In this document: in pieces, positions 35,370 through 47,600 of the stretch
Layout: every line of letters begins with the position of its first letter
Position numbering within the stretch: position 1 is the stretch's first letter
Source: Fragum whitleyi
Taxonomy: Eukaryota > Mollusca > Bivalvia > Cardiida > Cardiidae
Reading direction: 5' to 3'
NCBI GenBank assembly: GCA_948146395.1
Contig: OX411545.1
Span: forward strand, 19,971,526-20,035,525
DNA length: 64,000 nt
Translations under genes and position numbers: made by a program
Notes under the pieces: model-generated
The model's input: the letters and a program-made list of their open reading frames with translations, nothing else
Told to the model about the DNA's origin: nothing
The model's database searches: none

Positions 35370-35380
35370 CACGTGAGTCA
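35370..35380. promoter_or_regulatory. Overlapping E-box CACGTG and AP-1 TGAGTCA
   Basis: CACGTGAGTCA combines a bHLH E-box with a TPA-response element. A second E-box in the context GTCACGTGA is at 35123-35131, nearer TTYH. Confidence 0.5.
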
Positions 35381-35387
35381 CGTTTTA

Positions 35388-35395
35388 TGACGTCA
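35388..35395. promoter_or_regulatory. CRE palindrome TGACGTCA
   Basis: Perfect 8-bp CREB/ATF full site, 272 bp upstream of the MKK-like ATG and 366 bp upstream of the TTYH ATG. Eight bases away is a TGAGTCA AP-1 site that overlaps an E-box. Confidence 0.6.
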
Positions 35396-35666
35396 GCGGG
35401 CTTTCCCTCTTAGTCACACATTGCATGCTTGTTGCTTTTTCTGTGAGAAACCCCTGTCATTTGGACGTACAGTGTTTATTTATTTCTAAACCCTAGAATT
35501 AGACCAGAGTCTTTTGTTGTCCGCGGGTGATCGTGGCTTTACCCCGGATTTTTAAGAGCTTTAGACTAGTTTCTGATATCTACAATTCAGTCAAAGGGAG
35601 ATCACGAGGGATTCCAATCAAACGCGCACCTGTTTCATTCTAGTGAATGGTGGACCGACTGCAACG

Positions 35667-35679
35667 ATGTCGGGTCAAG
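35667..35679 (+). CDS. MKK3/6-like exon 1 coding part (13 bp)
   Basis: ATG TCG GGT CAA G followed by donor GTTAGT. Only four codons and one base are coding; the upstream part of the exon would be 5' UTR. Confidence 0.6.
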
Positions 35680-38600
35680 GTTAGTTGCTGTTTTATAAAC
35701 GTTTTCTCCAATTCTTTAATTTGTGCATTCATTCTTTATGCATTTGCGTAATTACAAAACTGTTTCCTTTTTGATGATTTGCAAATGAATGCAAATCGAC
35801 TTGTTTGTAGGACCAAATACGGCGACCAATTACTTCCGCCGTTGTACCGATTTTCGCACTCGATCAACGTCACCGGGTTCGCTAAAAATTGATGCTGATA
35901 AAGCATGATCACCAAATTAAGATTTATTTGCAATTAATTTTGCAATGCCTGGACGTACTTTCCGCACCAGGCATAAGCCTGTCAGGGCCAAACACTTTCT
36001 GCAACCTGCAGCCTTTGTCCTTTGGACCCTGTTCACTTATGATTTCGCCCTGAATTCTCAAATATACAATTCATGTCCGCTTTAGTGCTCAACAGGTGCA
36101 ACTTCACCTTTCTGGGAATTTCAGCTAAATAGCGTACACATTTGACAAGTTTTGCTAAAGGCAAAATGATAGTGATAGATGGTTTTACAAGTAAGAGAAC
36201 AATATTAAAGAAATGGTTGGTGGGTAAAGGGTGATAGGCCTTATTTCCAGACATTTTCGTAAAGAAGTGGTAGACCAATAAGGGGTTCTGTGGGTTTTAG
36301 TGAACTCTCTCCTATTCATTAAAAAATTGCTTAATGATAGGAAATACGAAGGCTTTTCCGAAGTTCTTTGGGAAAAGGCCCCTAGCATTCATTTGGGAAA
36401 AAATATCAACAAAATTGCAATTTGGGGATTTTTTCATGTATAACTGTTTGGGTTAATTCTTGCTTAAAATGAATAAATTTTCTTTAAAAAAGCTTGTTCT
36501 TAAAATTCTTAAAGTTAACAAAACACATATTCATACTCCAAAGTTACAAATATGTCAGAAATAAGTTGTTTGGTTAAATCCATTTCATTACATTGGGAAT
36601 TTTTCTCCAAATTGGGAAACAATTTGGGGCCTTTTCAATGGGGAATGGGGCCTTTATTGGGCCCCTGAGAGATAGAAGAATAAGCCCTGAAAACAAACAA
36701 GGAATATACAAGTTTGACCCCCTCCCTTTTTTCAGAAGTCCTGGATCTGCTATTGTAAAATAAAAAAAGAAAAATCATTTGAATGAATATGTATACGGGA
36801 CTGAGTTTGACTTGCTCAAAACGAAAAAAAACAACAAAACACCCAATCTTATATAATTTGAATTATGCAACATGCAAGTGTTTCCCAGAAATAATTCTTG
36901 TACATTTTTGTTTAGTCAGACATTCAAAATATGATTATGTTTAAATTGAAAAAATAAGTACATACATTAAAACCTCATTATATATTAATATTAGATTAGA
37001 TTTTATGGACAGTTGAACATCTAGCATGCAGAAAAATTCTACTTTAAAATGTGAAGGAGTAATGTCTTCGATCCCATTTATTTAATTTCTAAAATTTGCA
37101 GGATTTGAAAGCTATAACTCCTTGTGGGTTTATTTTTGACATAATTGCTTGTGCATTATTAGGGACTTTACTTGACACAGACAGAAGTTGTTAAGAAGAT
37201 TTATTTTGTGCATCTTAAAATTGAACAGCATGAAGCTGACAATATTGATGCAGCAATACTTGTTAAGGTCAGACATTGCAATTTGGCCATTCATGGAATA
37301 TCACTCCTACATTCATGGGTAGAATTAAATACAATTTGGCTCTATTTGCTCTCTATCAATTATTGATGTTTCATTTGAAATAAACTTTTGAATAGCTTCA
37401 AATACAACTTCACAGGCCAAAGTTAAACATTGCTTCAAAGCTGGTTTTATACACTGCATTTGAGAATGGATTTCACAATAGTGAAACACAATTATTTAAA
37501 AAATCTTCTCCAAAATTGATAAATTTCTACTAATTTCAGCATGATTTTTCGTAGGATGACCCTCTTCACAAATTGTTCAAGCAATTTTAATTGACCCCTA
37601 ATATTGGTTTGGCATGGTACAGCTTTTTTTCACTTAAAAATTTCTCCAAATCAATTGGACTTAGAAATGTAAGTTTGCATTGCATTGCTAGAAGTTGTTA
37701 CTTGATTACTTCCTATACATGTACATAACAAAAAGTTCACTAGGTTGAAAGAAAAAAGAACTTGGAACTAGTCTGAATTGCCGCTGAATGCAAGAGACTT
37801 CCAGAACCTTCAGTCATGAGATTTCTGTAGGGTTTTTGCAAGCTTTTGAAATTAAGTAGTCATTGACTCCTAAACCAGGAAATTCCAGGGGTCAAAACTG
37901 ATTTGAAAGGGGTAAAAACAGTAGAAAGATCAAATCTTTAGTGGAATTTTGCAGATATAAGAGTCAAAATACCTATTCTTGTAAAAATATGAAGAAAGAA
38001 ATTAATTTGTAAAACTTAACATAGTATACAAGATATATCATTTAAAACTTTGAGTGACAAATCCCAGTTTTGACCCCTATAAATTTCTTTCAAGGGGGTC
38101 ATTTTGACCCCACTGGGAAAAAATTTTAATGGTCAAAATTAGTTATTCTAACATTTTAGGGAGTCAAAACCCTTGTTTAAGGGTCAAACGCGAGCCCTGT
38201 CCTGTATTGAATCTCTCTTTCGAATCTTGGTCAGCAAAGCAGGGTCTCTTGTCTGATAAAGTCAGATAGAAAATTGGAAGCAAAATATAACATTTTTCAC
38301 CAGGTGAAAGAGGAAATTGATTATCTGAGAAAAAATTATATCTCAAGGTAAAAAAAAATCTTTGCATAAAGGAAGGTGTCCATATAGAGACCACTTTCTT
38401 AGTGGAAAATAAAACTTATAATTTTCAAATTATTTCACTTGTACTTTTATGTACAAACTGTCCTCAACCGAAGCATAGCTGAAATATATCCGATGTGAGC
38501 TAGTGTCCAACCCACGCAGACAAGTAATATTCAAATGTTTGGTTTATAAGTCCAATGAGCTAACCATGGAGCCAAAGCAGATCTTCCCTGACGCAGGTGT

Positions 38601-41600
38601 CAGGCATTGTATTTAAACCAACAAAGCTATGCAGGACAGTGTTGAGAGTGGTCTCCCATAACAGTACTTAATGCAAACACAGAGCAGCTAAAACATCCAT
38701 GCATACATCTACAAATTCAATGGTTTTGGAGGATCAAAATGCTTGCCAAAACAAGTCTTCAAGCAAAAAGGCCCAGATCATACTGCAATTTTAACCCTTG
38801 TCATGCTGAATAAATATTGGCTAAAAATTTTCATCAAAATCAAAGGGCAAAAAGCATTGAAAGTACCAACTGTAGGCCAATTTTTATTTGATAAACTAAA
38901 TCTATTGACAATTCTGGTTTGAAAGTGAGAAACAGGTGGTGTAGACTAACATCAGACTGCACGTATGAGGGATGATCCAGAAATGTGTGTAATGGGCTTA
39001 TAACTATTGCATTTCTAGCTTGTTCAGTGTATAATTTGATGTGTGGGCAGTTCAGTATCTTCAAAAAGCACAAATGTTATTATTTTTTTAAAATCATATT
39101 TAGCGGCCTTAAATTTCGTTTACCATAGTAACATATGTATTCCTAGGCGGGGAAGCGTAAAAAAATAATGAAAATCAGATACATATATCAAATTTTCTAA
39201 AAGTGTTATTAATCTTTGTTTGAAATTACTTACCAGAGGTAAATAAGCACAATTAGGTAATCAAATGACATATTTCAAACATTTTTGGATGAGGTTTTTA
39301 CAGATACAAGATATTTTGAATAAGACTAAATATTTGGTGGAATAGTGACCTGACGTCTACATCAAAATATGAATTCTGTTTATTTCTCTAATTTTGTAGT
39401 GATCATGGGTTATTCACCAATCCAAACATTTCAATTAATTTAGAAAAAATATCAATAAGTCATTTGGAGCAGTTTTCTTAAGTTACCTCGAATATTCAAG
39501 GACTGTCCGGTTTTAAAGGAGAATTAAGAATGGTCGATTTAAGTTTAAGAGAATGAAATCGTCCCAACTGATTCTCCTTATTTTCAATACATAACGGTCC
39601 TGCATTTTGGTCTCCACTTTAATAAAAGCACCATTCATATTGAAATTGTACACAAATTTGAATTCCAAATGAAAAGTGGATACTTTCTGCAATTTAATTT
39701 ATTAGGCTTAGAAAGGCATGCGAGCAAATGAAGACTATTTAGAAAAGAGTAAATTATGACGTCACATATGACATTCATGCTGCCCGCCTACGTCTTGGGG
39801 TCCATGTCTTAGCTTAATCATTTAAAGAATCGCTATATAACTGATACATTTCGAAAATTTCCATATTTATTACACAGATGTTGCATTAAACAAATGTATA
39901 TTTTCTATTCTGATGGTCAACTTTTCATAAGTTTTATAACCCCATTTTACGAATTTCTGGATCAACCCTTGTATGTGCAGGCTGATGTTTGTCTATAGCT
40001 CCTTCAAAAGCAGGAATATTCCGGGTTCAGCATGACAAGGGCTAATTTTATACCCCACCACAATGTATGAATGTCACATAAAAATGACCCGTCACATGAA
40101 AAAGGACCATCTGTAAACTCTGTGTAATAAAAATTTGAGAGCCAGATTGTTTTCCAGTAAAGTTCAGCAAAGGTCCTTTGCAAAAATTCTTATTCACATG
40201 ATGGTAGATGGATCATTTACATGTTAGTTGAAAAATAGACAAAGTGTGAAAAGTTTCAAACCAAGTCAGTCTGCAAAATACAAGCAGCCTGACTAAGGTT
40301 AATACTTTAAGCACAGCCTAGATGGGCCCTTTTTGCATGACAGGTTGCAAATATGGCCTTTCTTCCCTTTCAGTTCAAAATGTTTATTTTTTTATCACAG
40401 GTGTCTACCGACAGAATTACCACCCTTTATGACTATGTAACATTTAGACATTCAAGAGCCGTTGAGTGTAAAAATCGAGTATTAGTAAGGAGAGAACTCA
40501 ACTATTTCAACTAGATATGGGTAGGTACAATCTTAATCTTGTACTAAAACCTTTCTCTTTTTAGCTCACCTGAGCCAAAGTGCTCAAGTTGGGGTATTGT
40601 GATTGTCTAATGTCTGTCTCATGACCTGCTGGGTGTGTTGATATTCCTCCATTGTCCATAATTTCTTAAACCTTGTCATGCTGAATAAAAATCTTAACAA
40701 AAGTTCATTAAAATCAAAGTGCACAAAGCATCGTATGCAATAATTGTGAGTCAATATTTATTTTGAAAATGCAATTTACCAGTATAAGATTTTCTGATTT
40801 GAAAATGAATTTAAGGCCGTATAGATAAAGATCAGACTGAACATAATTCAGCTCTACCTATAGCACCGTGATGTTTTTCTGGAATCAGTGAGACTTAGTG
40901 TTAGTCTGTTTGACCATACATTCATCCATGAACTTTTCTTCGCTTAACCATTTAGAGTCTGCAATTAACACAAAGTTCTCATCATGGTCTCTGTGGTCTA
41001 CTGGTCTACAGGTAGAGTGTTGGCTTCTTGTCAGAGATGTCATGAGTTTGAATCCAGCAAGCGGCCATTAATCTTGGTTTCGTTTTTGGCCTCCACATTC
41101 CAGTACAAGTACTAGTTCATGTCCAGGAAGCAGAATCAAATGGGATGAATCTAAGTTGAAAGAACTTGTATCCCAATCAATGTAAATTATAGGCTTACAC
41201 CAGGTTCTTTTCAAACTTGCACACAATATTTCTTAAGATGAAGCCTTTTCTAGATGAAGAAATTTAAGACTTGTCTAATTTGAGAGATGTTGCAGACTTC
41301 AAGTTTCAAAAAGTGAAGTTTGAAAAACATTTACCCTATTTCCTCTCAGATAAGAGCACCCTCTGATATTAACACTTTTAACTTTTACCAAATTGCACAA
41401 TTTGTTTGAAACAAAATTTTACCAGGAATCCATTGTTAGGTGCTCCAGCCGCCGCGATATAACTAACAAAATGTTGTAAGCAGCGTTAAACTCCATTCAA
41501 TCAATCAATTGAAACAAAATTTAGAATCAGCAGTATCTTTGGCTCTGCACTGGTCTTAGCTTGCTGGATAAAAGATCATTTTAAATAGACTGGAGATAAG

Positions 41601-44600
41601 GTTAAAGAATCTAGACTGAAAAAAAACAGTCAATAAATCTACTGCACACACCTAGTTTTACAATACTTCATGCATACCTGGTTGGACTGGGATCCTTTAC
41701 TTTTTATATCAAAAAAATTCTTGAAACTTTGTGGGAGAGGAAGAAAATGAGTTGCTGTGGCCATCAGGGCATCAGACTCACAAACATTAGGAGCAACCAT
41801 CATAGTAATGTTGGTGGCGCTTAGGCATCTCAATCAAGAGGTTGGAGGTTCGATCCTTCCACCTATGGGTTGATAATCATAGACCTATGTTGGATAGCTT
41901 GTTGCATCTGGAGGCTAGGAAAGGATGAAATGGTAGTATGGGTGTCAGATATACTAGATATCCATTGTTATGTGCTCCAGCCTTTGCAATATAACTGATA
42001 GATTGTTAAAAGGACATTAAACCCTATTCAAAGAAACAAACATGGGGTCCAAGCTGCATTGAACATTCTAAAAAAAATTTGCTTGGTCAGTACAACACTA
42101 TTTTAAGTACCTATATATTTGTAGGCACTTACAATAGTGTTGCACTGACTCCTCAATTTATCCTTCACCAATGGATGGATAATCATAAATGCAGGGCTTT
42201 ACTTAAAGTTGATGCCCACTTACTGGGAGAAGTAAAATCACTGATGGCATGTGATTTTTCCAAGAGGCTTGCCCACTGGGCAAGTAAATATTCTAGCAAA
42301 TCAGTAAAACCTTTCTTAAGCAAGCACCCAAGGGACATTCATTTGCTTAAGAAAGGTGCTTGCTTAATACAGGTGGCTGCTAAGACAGGGTTGACTGTAC
42401 TGAATACTTTCTATAGTATTGCCTGTTGACAAAATTCTTGTCTGTTCATCGTTTTTAGCTCACTTGAGCACGAAGTGCTCATGGTGAGCTATTGGGATCG
42501 TAGAATGTCCGTCGTCAGTCGTGCGTCATGCGTCGTCCGTCGTGCGATGTCCGCGTCGTCCGTCGTGCGTCGTCCGTCGTGCGTCGTCCGTCGTCCACAA
42601 TTTCTTTAAACATCTTCTCCTCCTAAACCAGTGGGCCAATCTTGATGAAACTTGGCAGGGATGTTCCTTGGGTCAAGCTCTACCAAAGTTGTTCAAATAA
42701 ATGAAATCCACCCTTAACTTTCCCTTTACCCTTAACAAAAAGGGTGAAAATATGAAAATCTTTAAAAATCTTCTCCTATGAAACCAGAAGGCAGACAGCT
42801 TTCATATTTGGTATGTAGCATCATCTAGTGGACCTCTACCAAGTTTGTTCATATCAAGACCCTGGGGTCATATTTGGGCTTTGCCCGGGCCTAACCCATT
42901 TTACTTAGAATCAAATAGCGAAAATCTTTAAAAATCTTCTTCTCTGTAATCAGATGGCAGACAGCTTAAATATTTGGTGTGTAGCATCACCTAGTGGGCC
43001 TCTACCAAGTTTGTTCATAACAAGACCCTTGGGTCATATTTGGGCTTTGCACGGGTGCATCCCTTTATCTCTTATGAGCACGAAGGGTAAAAAAATGAAA
43101 ATCTTCAAAAATCTTCTTCTCTGAAACCAGAGGGCAGACAGCTTTCATATTTGGTATGTAGCATCATCAAGTGGACCTCTACCAAGTTTTTCATATCAAG
43201 ACCCTGGGGTCATGTTTGGGCTTTTCCCGGGCCCAACCCTTTTTACCTAGAATCAAAGAGCGAAAATCTTTAAAAATCTTCTTCTCTGTAACCAGATGGC
43301 AGACAGCTTGAATATTTGGTGTGTAGCATCACCTAGTGGGCCTCTACCAAGATTGTTAATATCAAGACCCTTGGGTCATATTTGGGCTTTGCACGGGTGC
43401 ATCCCTTTATCTCTTTTGAGCACGAAGGGTAAAAAAATGAAAATCTTCAAAAATCATCTTCTTTGAAACCAGAAGGCAGACAGCTTTCATATTTGGTATG
43501 TAGCATCATCTAGAGGACCTCTATCAAGTTTGTTCATATCAAGACTCTAGGATCATATTTGGGCTCCACCTGGGCGCAACCCTTTCAGCTTATCTTAGCA
43601 TGAAGGGAAAAAAAATGAAAATCTTCAAAAATCTTCTTCTCTGAAACCAGAAGGCAGACAGCTTTCATATTTAGAATGTAATATCATCTTATGGACCTCT
43701 TCTAAGTTTGTTCATATCAAGACCCTGGGGTCACTTTTGGGGTCCACCCGGGTGCATCCCTTTTTAGATAGAATCAAAGAGCAAAAAGGCATATCTGTCT
43801 TGCTCTTCGCTGGAAAGGCTTCATGGTATTGATCTTAGGCAATTATCTTCTTTTTGACATCTGCCTATCTAATTAATGTGATGTCCAAGGGGTCATAGAG
43901 ACTCAGGTGAGCGATCTAGGACCATCTTGGTCCTCTTGTTTGAAATGACACAGCACACAAAACATGTCGAGATTCACATGCATGACATACTACCATTGTA
44001 TATCTGTATATACAAGGCTTTTAGTTGCATCTGTGGTTTAAACTTTTGAAATACTTTTATATGAATGGCCAATTTGATTAAAGCGTGGTCTACTACCAAT
44101 AAAGATAAACACCAGTTTCATCCTGATAGGGATTCATTAAGGTGGGACGTTACAGTTTTGGGGAGACAACTCATCTAGAAAAAATATTGTGAGGGGGCCT
44201 TGTTAAAATCAACTTTATATGAAGTTGCAAGTGCAGAGTGGAAGGCTTTTTTTTTCAAACCATCATATTTTTGTCAACCTACACGAAGGATTGTCCTGAA
44301 TTCAAAATAAAAACGTTCGCGAAACATTTCAGAAACATACGACTGCTAAGAAAGGTTCACTTTCTAAACGTTTGCAAATGTTTTTGCATCCCGAACTGCA
44401 GGGTTTGGCAATTGTTACGAGGGACAAAATGCAATCCGGTCATGCGTTCAGAATAACGAATCACAAACGATCATCCGAAAAATGGTAGTCTGCATTACCG
44501 TGTAAAATATATCTAATGAGTGTTTCACACTTGTGCTTCGTTATTCCAACGAAGTACGGGCGACGTTGATAGACCTATCACAAGCCATGCATTCAGGATG

Positions 44601-47600
44601 ACAAAGCGGATCAAACATTCTTGCTATTTGTACCCTGTATTGCTCGCATGTGCATTAGCTAAACGTTTACTTCGCTTTGTTGTCCTGAGCGCAGGGTCGT
44701 CACGTTCTCTTCATCACTGAAAGGGAATGTTTGAGTTCGGGTCATATCGTTGTAAGTATAGAACTATCATATAATGGATGCTTATAAAAGATAGTCATCT
44801 TTCAGTTATTTGAACATTGCTTGAAAAGGAGAAAACATATGCTTTTTTATTTACGACTTCGGTAAAAACTGATACGGGATGACGAATCATATCCCAAAAT
44901 AACAAGATTTTGCCACTTGGATGCGATTTCTCTCCTTTTCAGTTTACCTTTCTGCACTGTTAACTGTCTGTTCGTTGTTCACTATCATTTTTTATAAATT
45001 TTCAAAATGATATGTTACTTTTGCCGATAAGATCCCATTCATTACGTATGTTACACGTTGTAAAAACGGAAAAAGAGGCAACGTAGAAAAAGGACAATTT
45101 CAACCTTTAAAAAATTCATTTCTTCTCTCTAAATTTCCATCTTTATTTGATTCCGTTTATGTGTGTTTGTAAGAGTGAAAACGATAATTTGATAACAATT
45201 ATTAATATTCTATCAATAGCTTTGCCAACATTGAATATTTCAATAAGCAATTTGTTTCAAAAAGCTTTCGTATTATTCGAAGAGTGTATGTATTCGAGAG
45301 TTACTGCGTCTGCTCCTTGACCAAGAAGTCCAGAGATCGGGTATAAATACCGGCGATTGTACTTTTTCCTTTATTTAGCCCTTAGACAGTTGAACTTTCT
45401 GTAATCCACAGAATCAATAGGGATCAATGTAAAATTTAGGAAATTGTTTCCAAACCATTGTAATTTAAATTAGGTTAAAATTATCATCATAATCCCAGAA
45501 TTCTAAAATCTTTAAAATCAATCGAAAGTCATGTTTTCTTTCTTTTTTGTTTCAAACGAGTAAAAAACCATCTTATCTTCCGTGGCAACTGAAATGACAT
45601 ATTATATCTAAATGTAATTGCCGCATATAGAAAATGAGTTCATGGAGGAAAACCTCGTGTTTTGATCAGGGTAATGGCTGTGCCTGTGGCGGATCCAGAG
45701 GGAATTAGGTGTTCAGTCTTTCACTGGGTAATTCGGCAAAACTTTGGTAATGATGTGAAAAAACTACCCCTCCCCCCTTAAATATAGTTTAAACCCCGTT
45801 ACAGAAATCCTACAACTGCCATAGGCGTTACCAAGTGTATCAAAATTACAAATGTTTTTTACTGTTGATTGGGAAATCAGGGGACGTAACAATGCCTGGA
45901 CAAAATCAAATTAGAGTAGTAAATTGTAGGGGGTAATGTATTTCAAACTTATGAAATTGACTAAAAGTGCCTGGATACATATACTTTTCTTTATTAATTT
46001 CAGTTGTACGATAGTTGGGCTAATTTTCTATTGACATAATTCGAGTTTATTTGATATAAGAGTTTGCCTTTTTTGCCTTCAAAAGAAATATTCACTTTTT
46101 CTTTTTGAGGAGCATTTAAAGCAAAATGCCCACTTGACACTTATTTATGCCCTTACTAGAAAGTTTATAATATCTTTATGTTTTCCATATCTATGGCTAT
46201 AAAGATATGTTGATTTAGCACACCAGCATTGTGATTGGTCGGTGTAATAAACAGTTTCCTTTGATATTTTCGAAAACATGGCCACCGTAAGAAAAATGTA
46301 AATATTTTCAAAATATGCGTGGAAAGCTATGTTGATATTTTCAATATATCTGTGCATATGAATGCTCTAAAACATACATCTGTTTCACGGATATCTGGAA
46401 ATCTCGCGAAACTGTAACGGCCCTCCTTAATACAGCCTAGCTCACAAGAGTTTCTTAAGCCATTTCTGAACACACCAAGACCATGAAAATTGGTTTGATT
46501 TAAAAGTTCCAGTCAACCTGTAATTTGTCCATATTAATGAAAGGGTTAGAAAAAATGCAAGAAAAAGGTAAAATGCTCTCTAACCCTTGTCATGCTGAAC
46601 TTGTAATATTCCTACTTTTGCAGTAAGTTTAGACAAAAATCAACCTGCACATAATGTGCAGACTGATCTTAGTCTTTACCCCTGATTTTTCTTTTGACAT
46701 CAGAAAGGTCTGAATTATTTTATTTTGAAAAGAATCACTGACTCACTTTAATGGCATCTAGTGTTTTCAGTACTTTGATTATAATGTAATTTTGAAAAGA
46801 GTTTTATTTTTATTCAGCATGACAGAATTAATGACATATTTTCCCCCGATTTTGTCCAAAGTCATATTTCCTTGTTATGTTTTAAGCCTCTAAATTCTGT
46901 GTTAATGAGTTAAAGTCTCGGATGTTTGGTTTCAGAAATCAACTATTTGATCAATTATTTTGCCATGTAAGGAAATTATTCTGCAAAGGGTAAATGTAAA
47001 ATAATCGGGGAATCTGTAGCCCTGTGTATTGGCCAATTAGATAACGGTTGTCATATGACTAAGGTAAACATGAATGAGGCACATTCGGCTGTTGTATCAA
47101 ACCAACCAATCAGTGAAGGAGTTTTTACGCTGTAGTAAATTATGCTAGTCCTGTTTGTTTCATATCTGTCAATCTTTCGACTGCTTCTCGGAAGTTAAAT
47201 TTTTGGGATTTTTAAGTGCAGTTTAATTTTGATGAAAAGCAACTGTGAATTTGTCCAATAAGTTTGGTTTAACTTGATTATTAGACCCTGTAGAGATAAT
47301 GTAACTTGTGTGCTTATGTGTGATGACAGAAGATTAGTTTCTGTGAATTCAGTAAGCTATGTCCAATATTTGTGCTGCTGTAACTGGAAATATTTACTTA
47401 GATAAGACAAACACAGGCATGTCTGCTAGAAAAGGTAGGCTAATAAGTGATAAATTGTTGACCTGTCAGACAAAAAAGGACCATCTAGAACTCTGATAAA
47501 TGTTTGAAAAAGAGACAGGTTCAAGTAGAGCTCTATAGCTGCTGGCATAGCGCATCTGGTAGCGCCTCCGACTATCTATCTAAGGTCCTGGGTTTGATCC

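Larger units (their letters stand above)
35023..35666. promoter_or_regulatory. Divergent TTYH / MKK-like promoter region
   Basis: The 644 bp between the two start codons must hold both 5' UTRs and promoters unless there are distant upstream exons. It contains GTCACGTGA (35123-35131), CACGTG (35370-35375) overlapping an AP-1 site TGAGTCA (35374-35380), and a perfect CRE TGACGTCA (35388-35395). It is richer in CpG than the introns. No TATA box was assigned. Confidence 0.6.

Noticed and set aside
42079..42429. 116-codon plus-strand frame
   Set aside because: Begins inside a palindromic MITE and shows no recognisable domain; best explained as chance.
44238..44720. Two short plus-strand frames (72 and 66 codons)
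   Set aside because: They lie inside a TTAA-flanked mobile element, overlap no splice signals and match no family I recognise.
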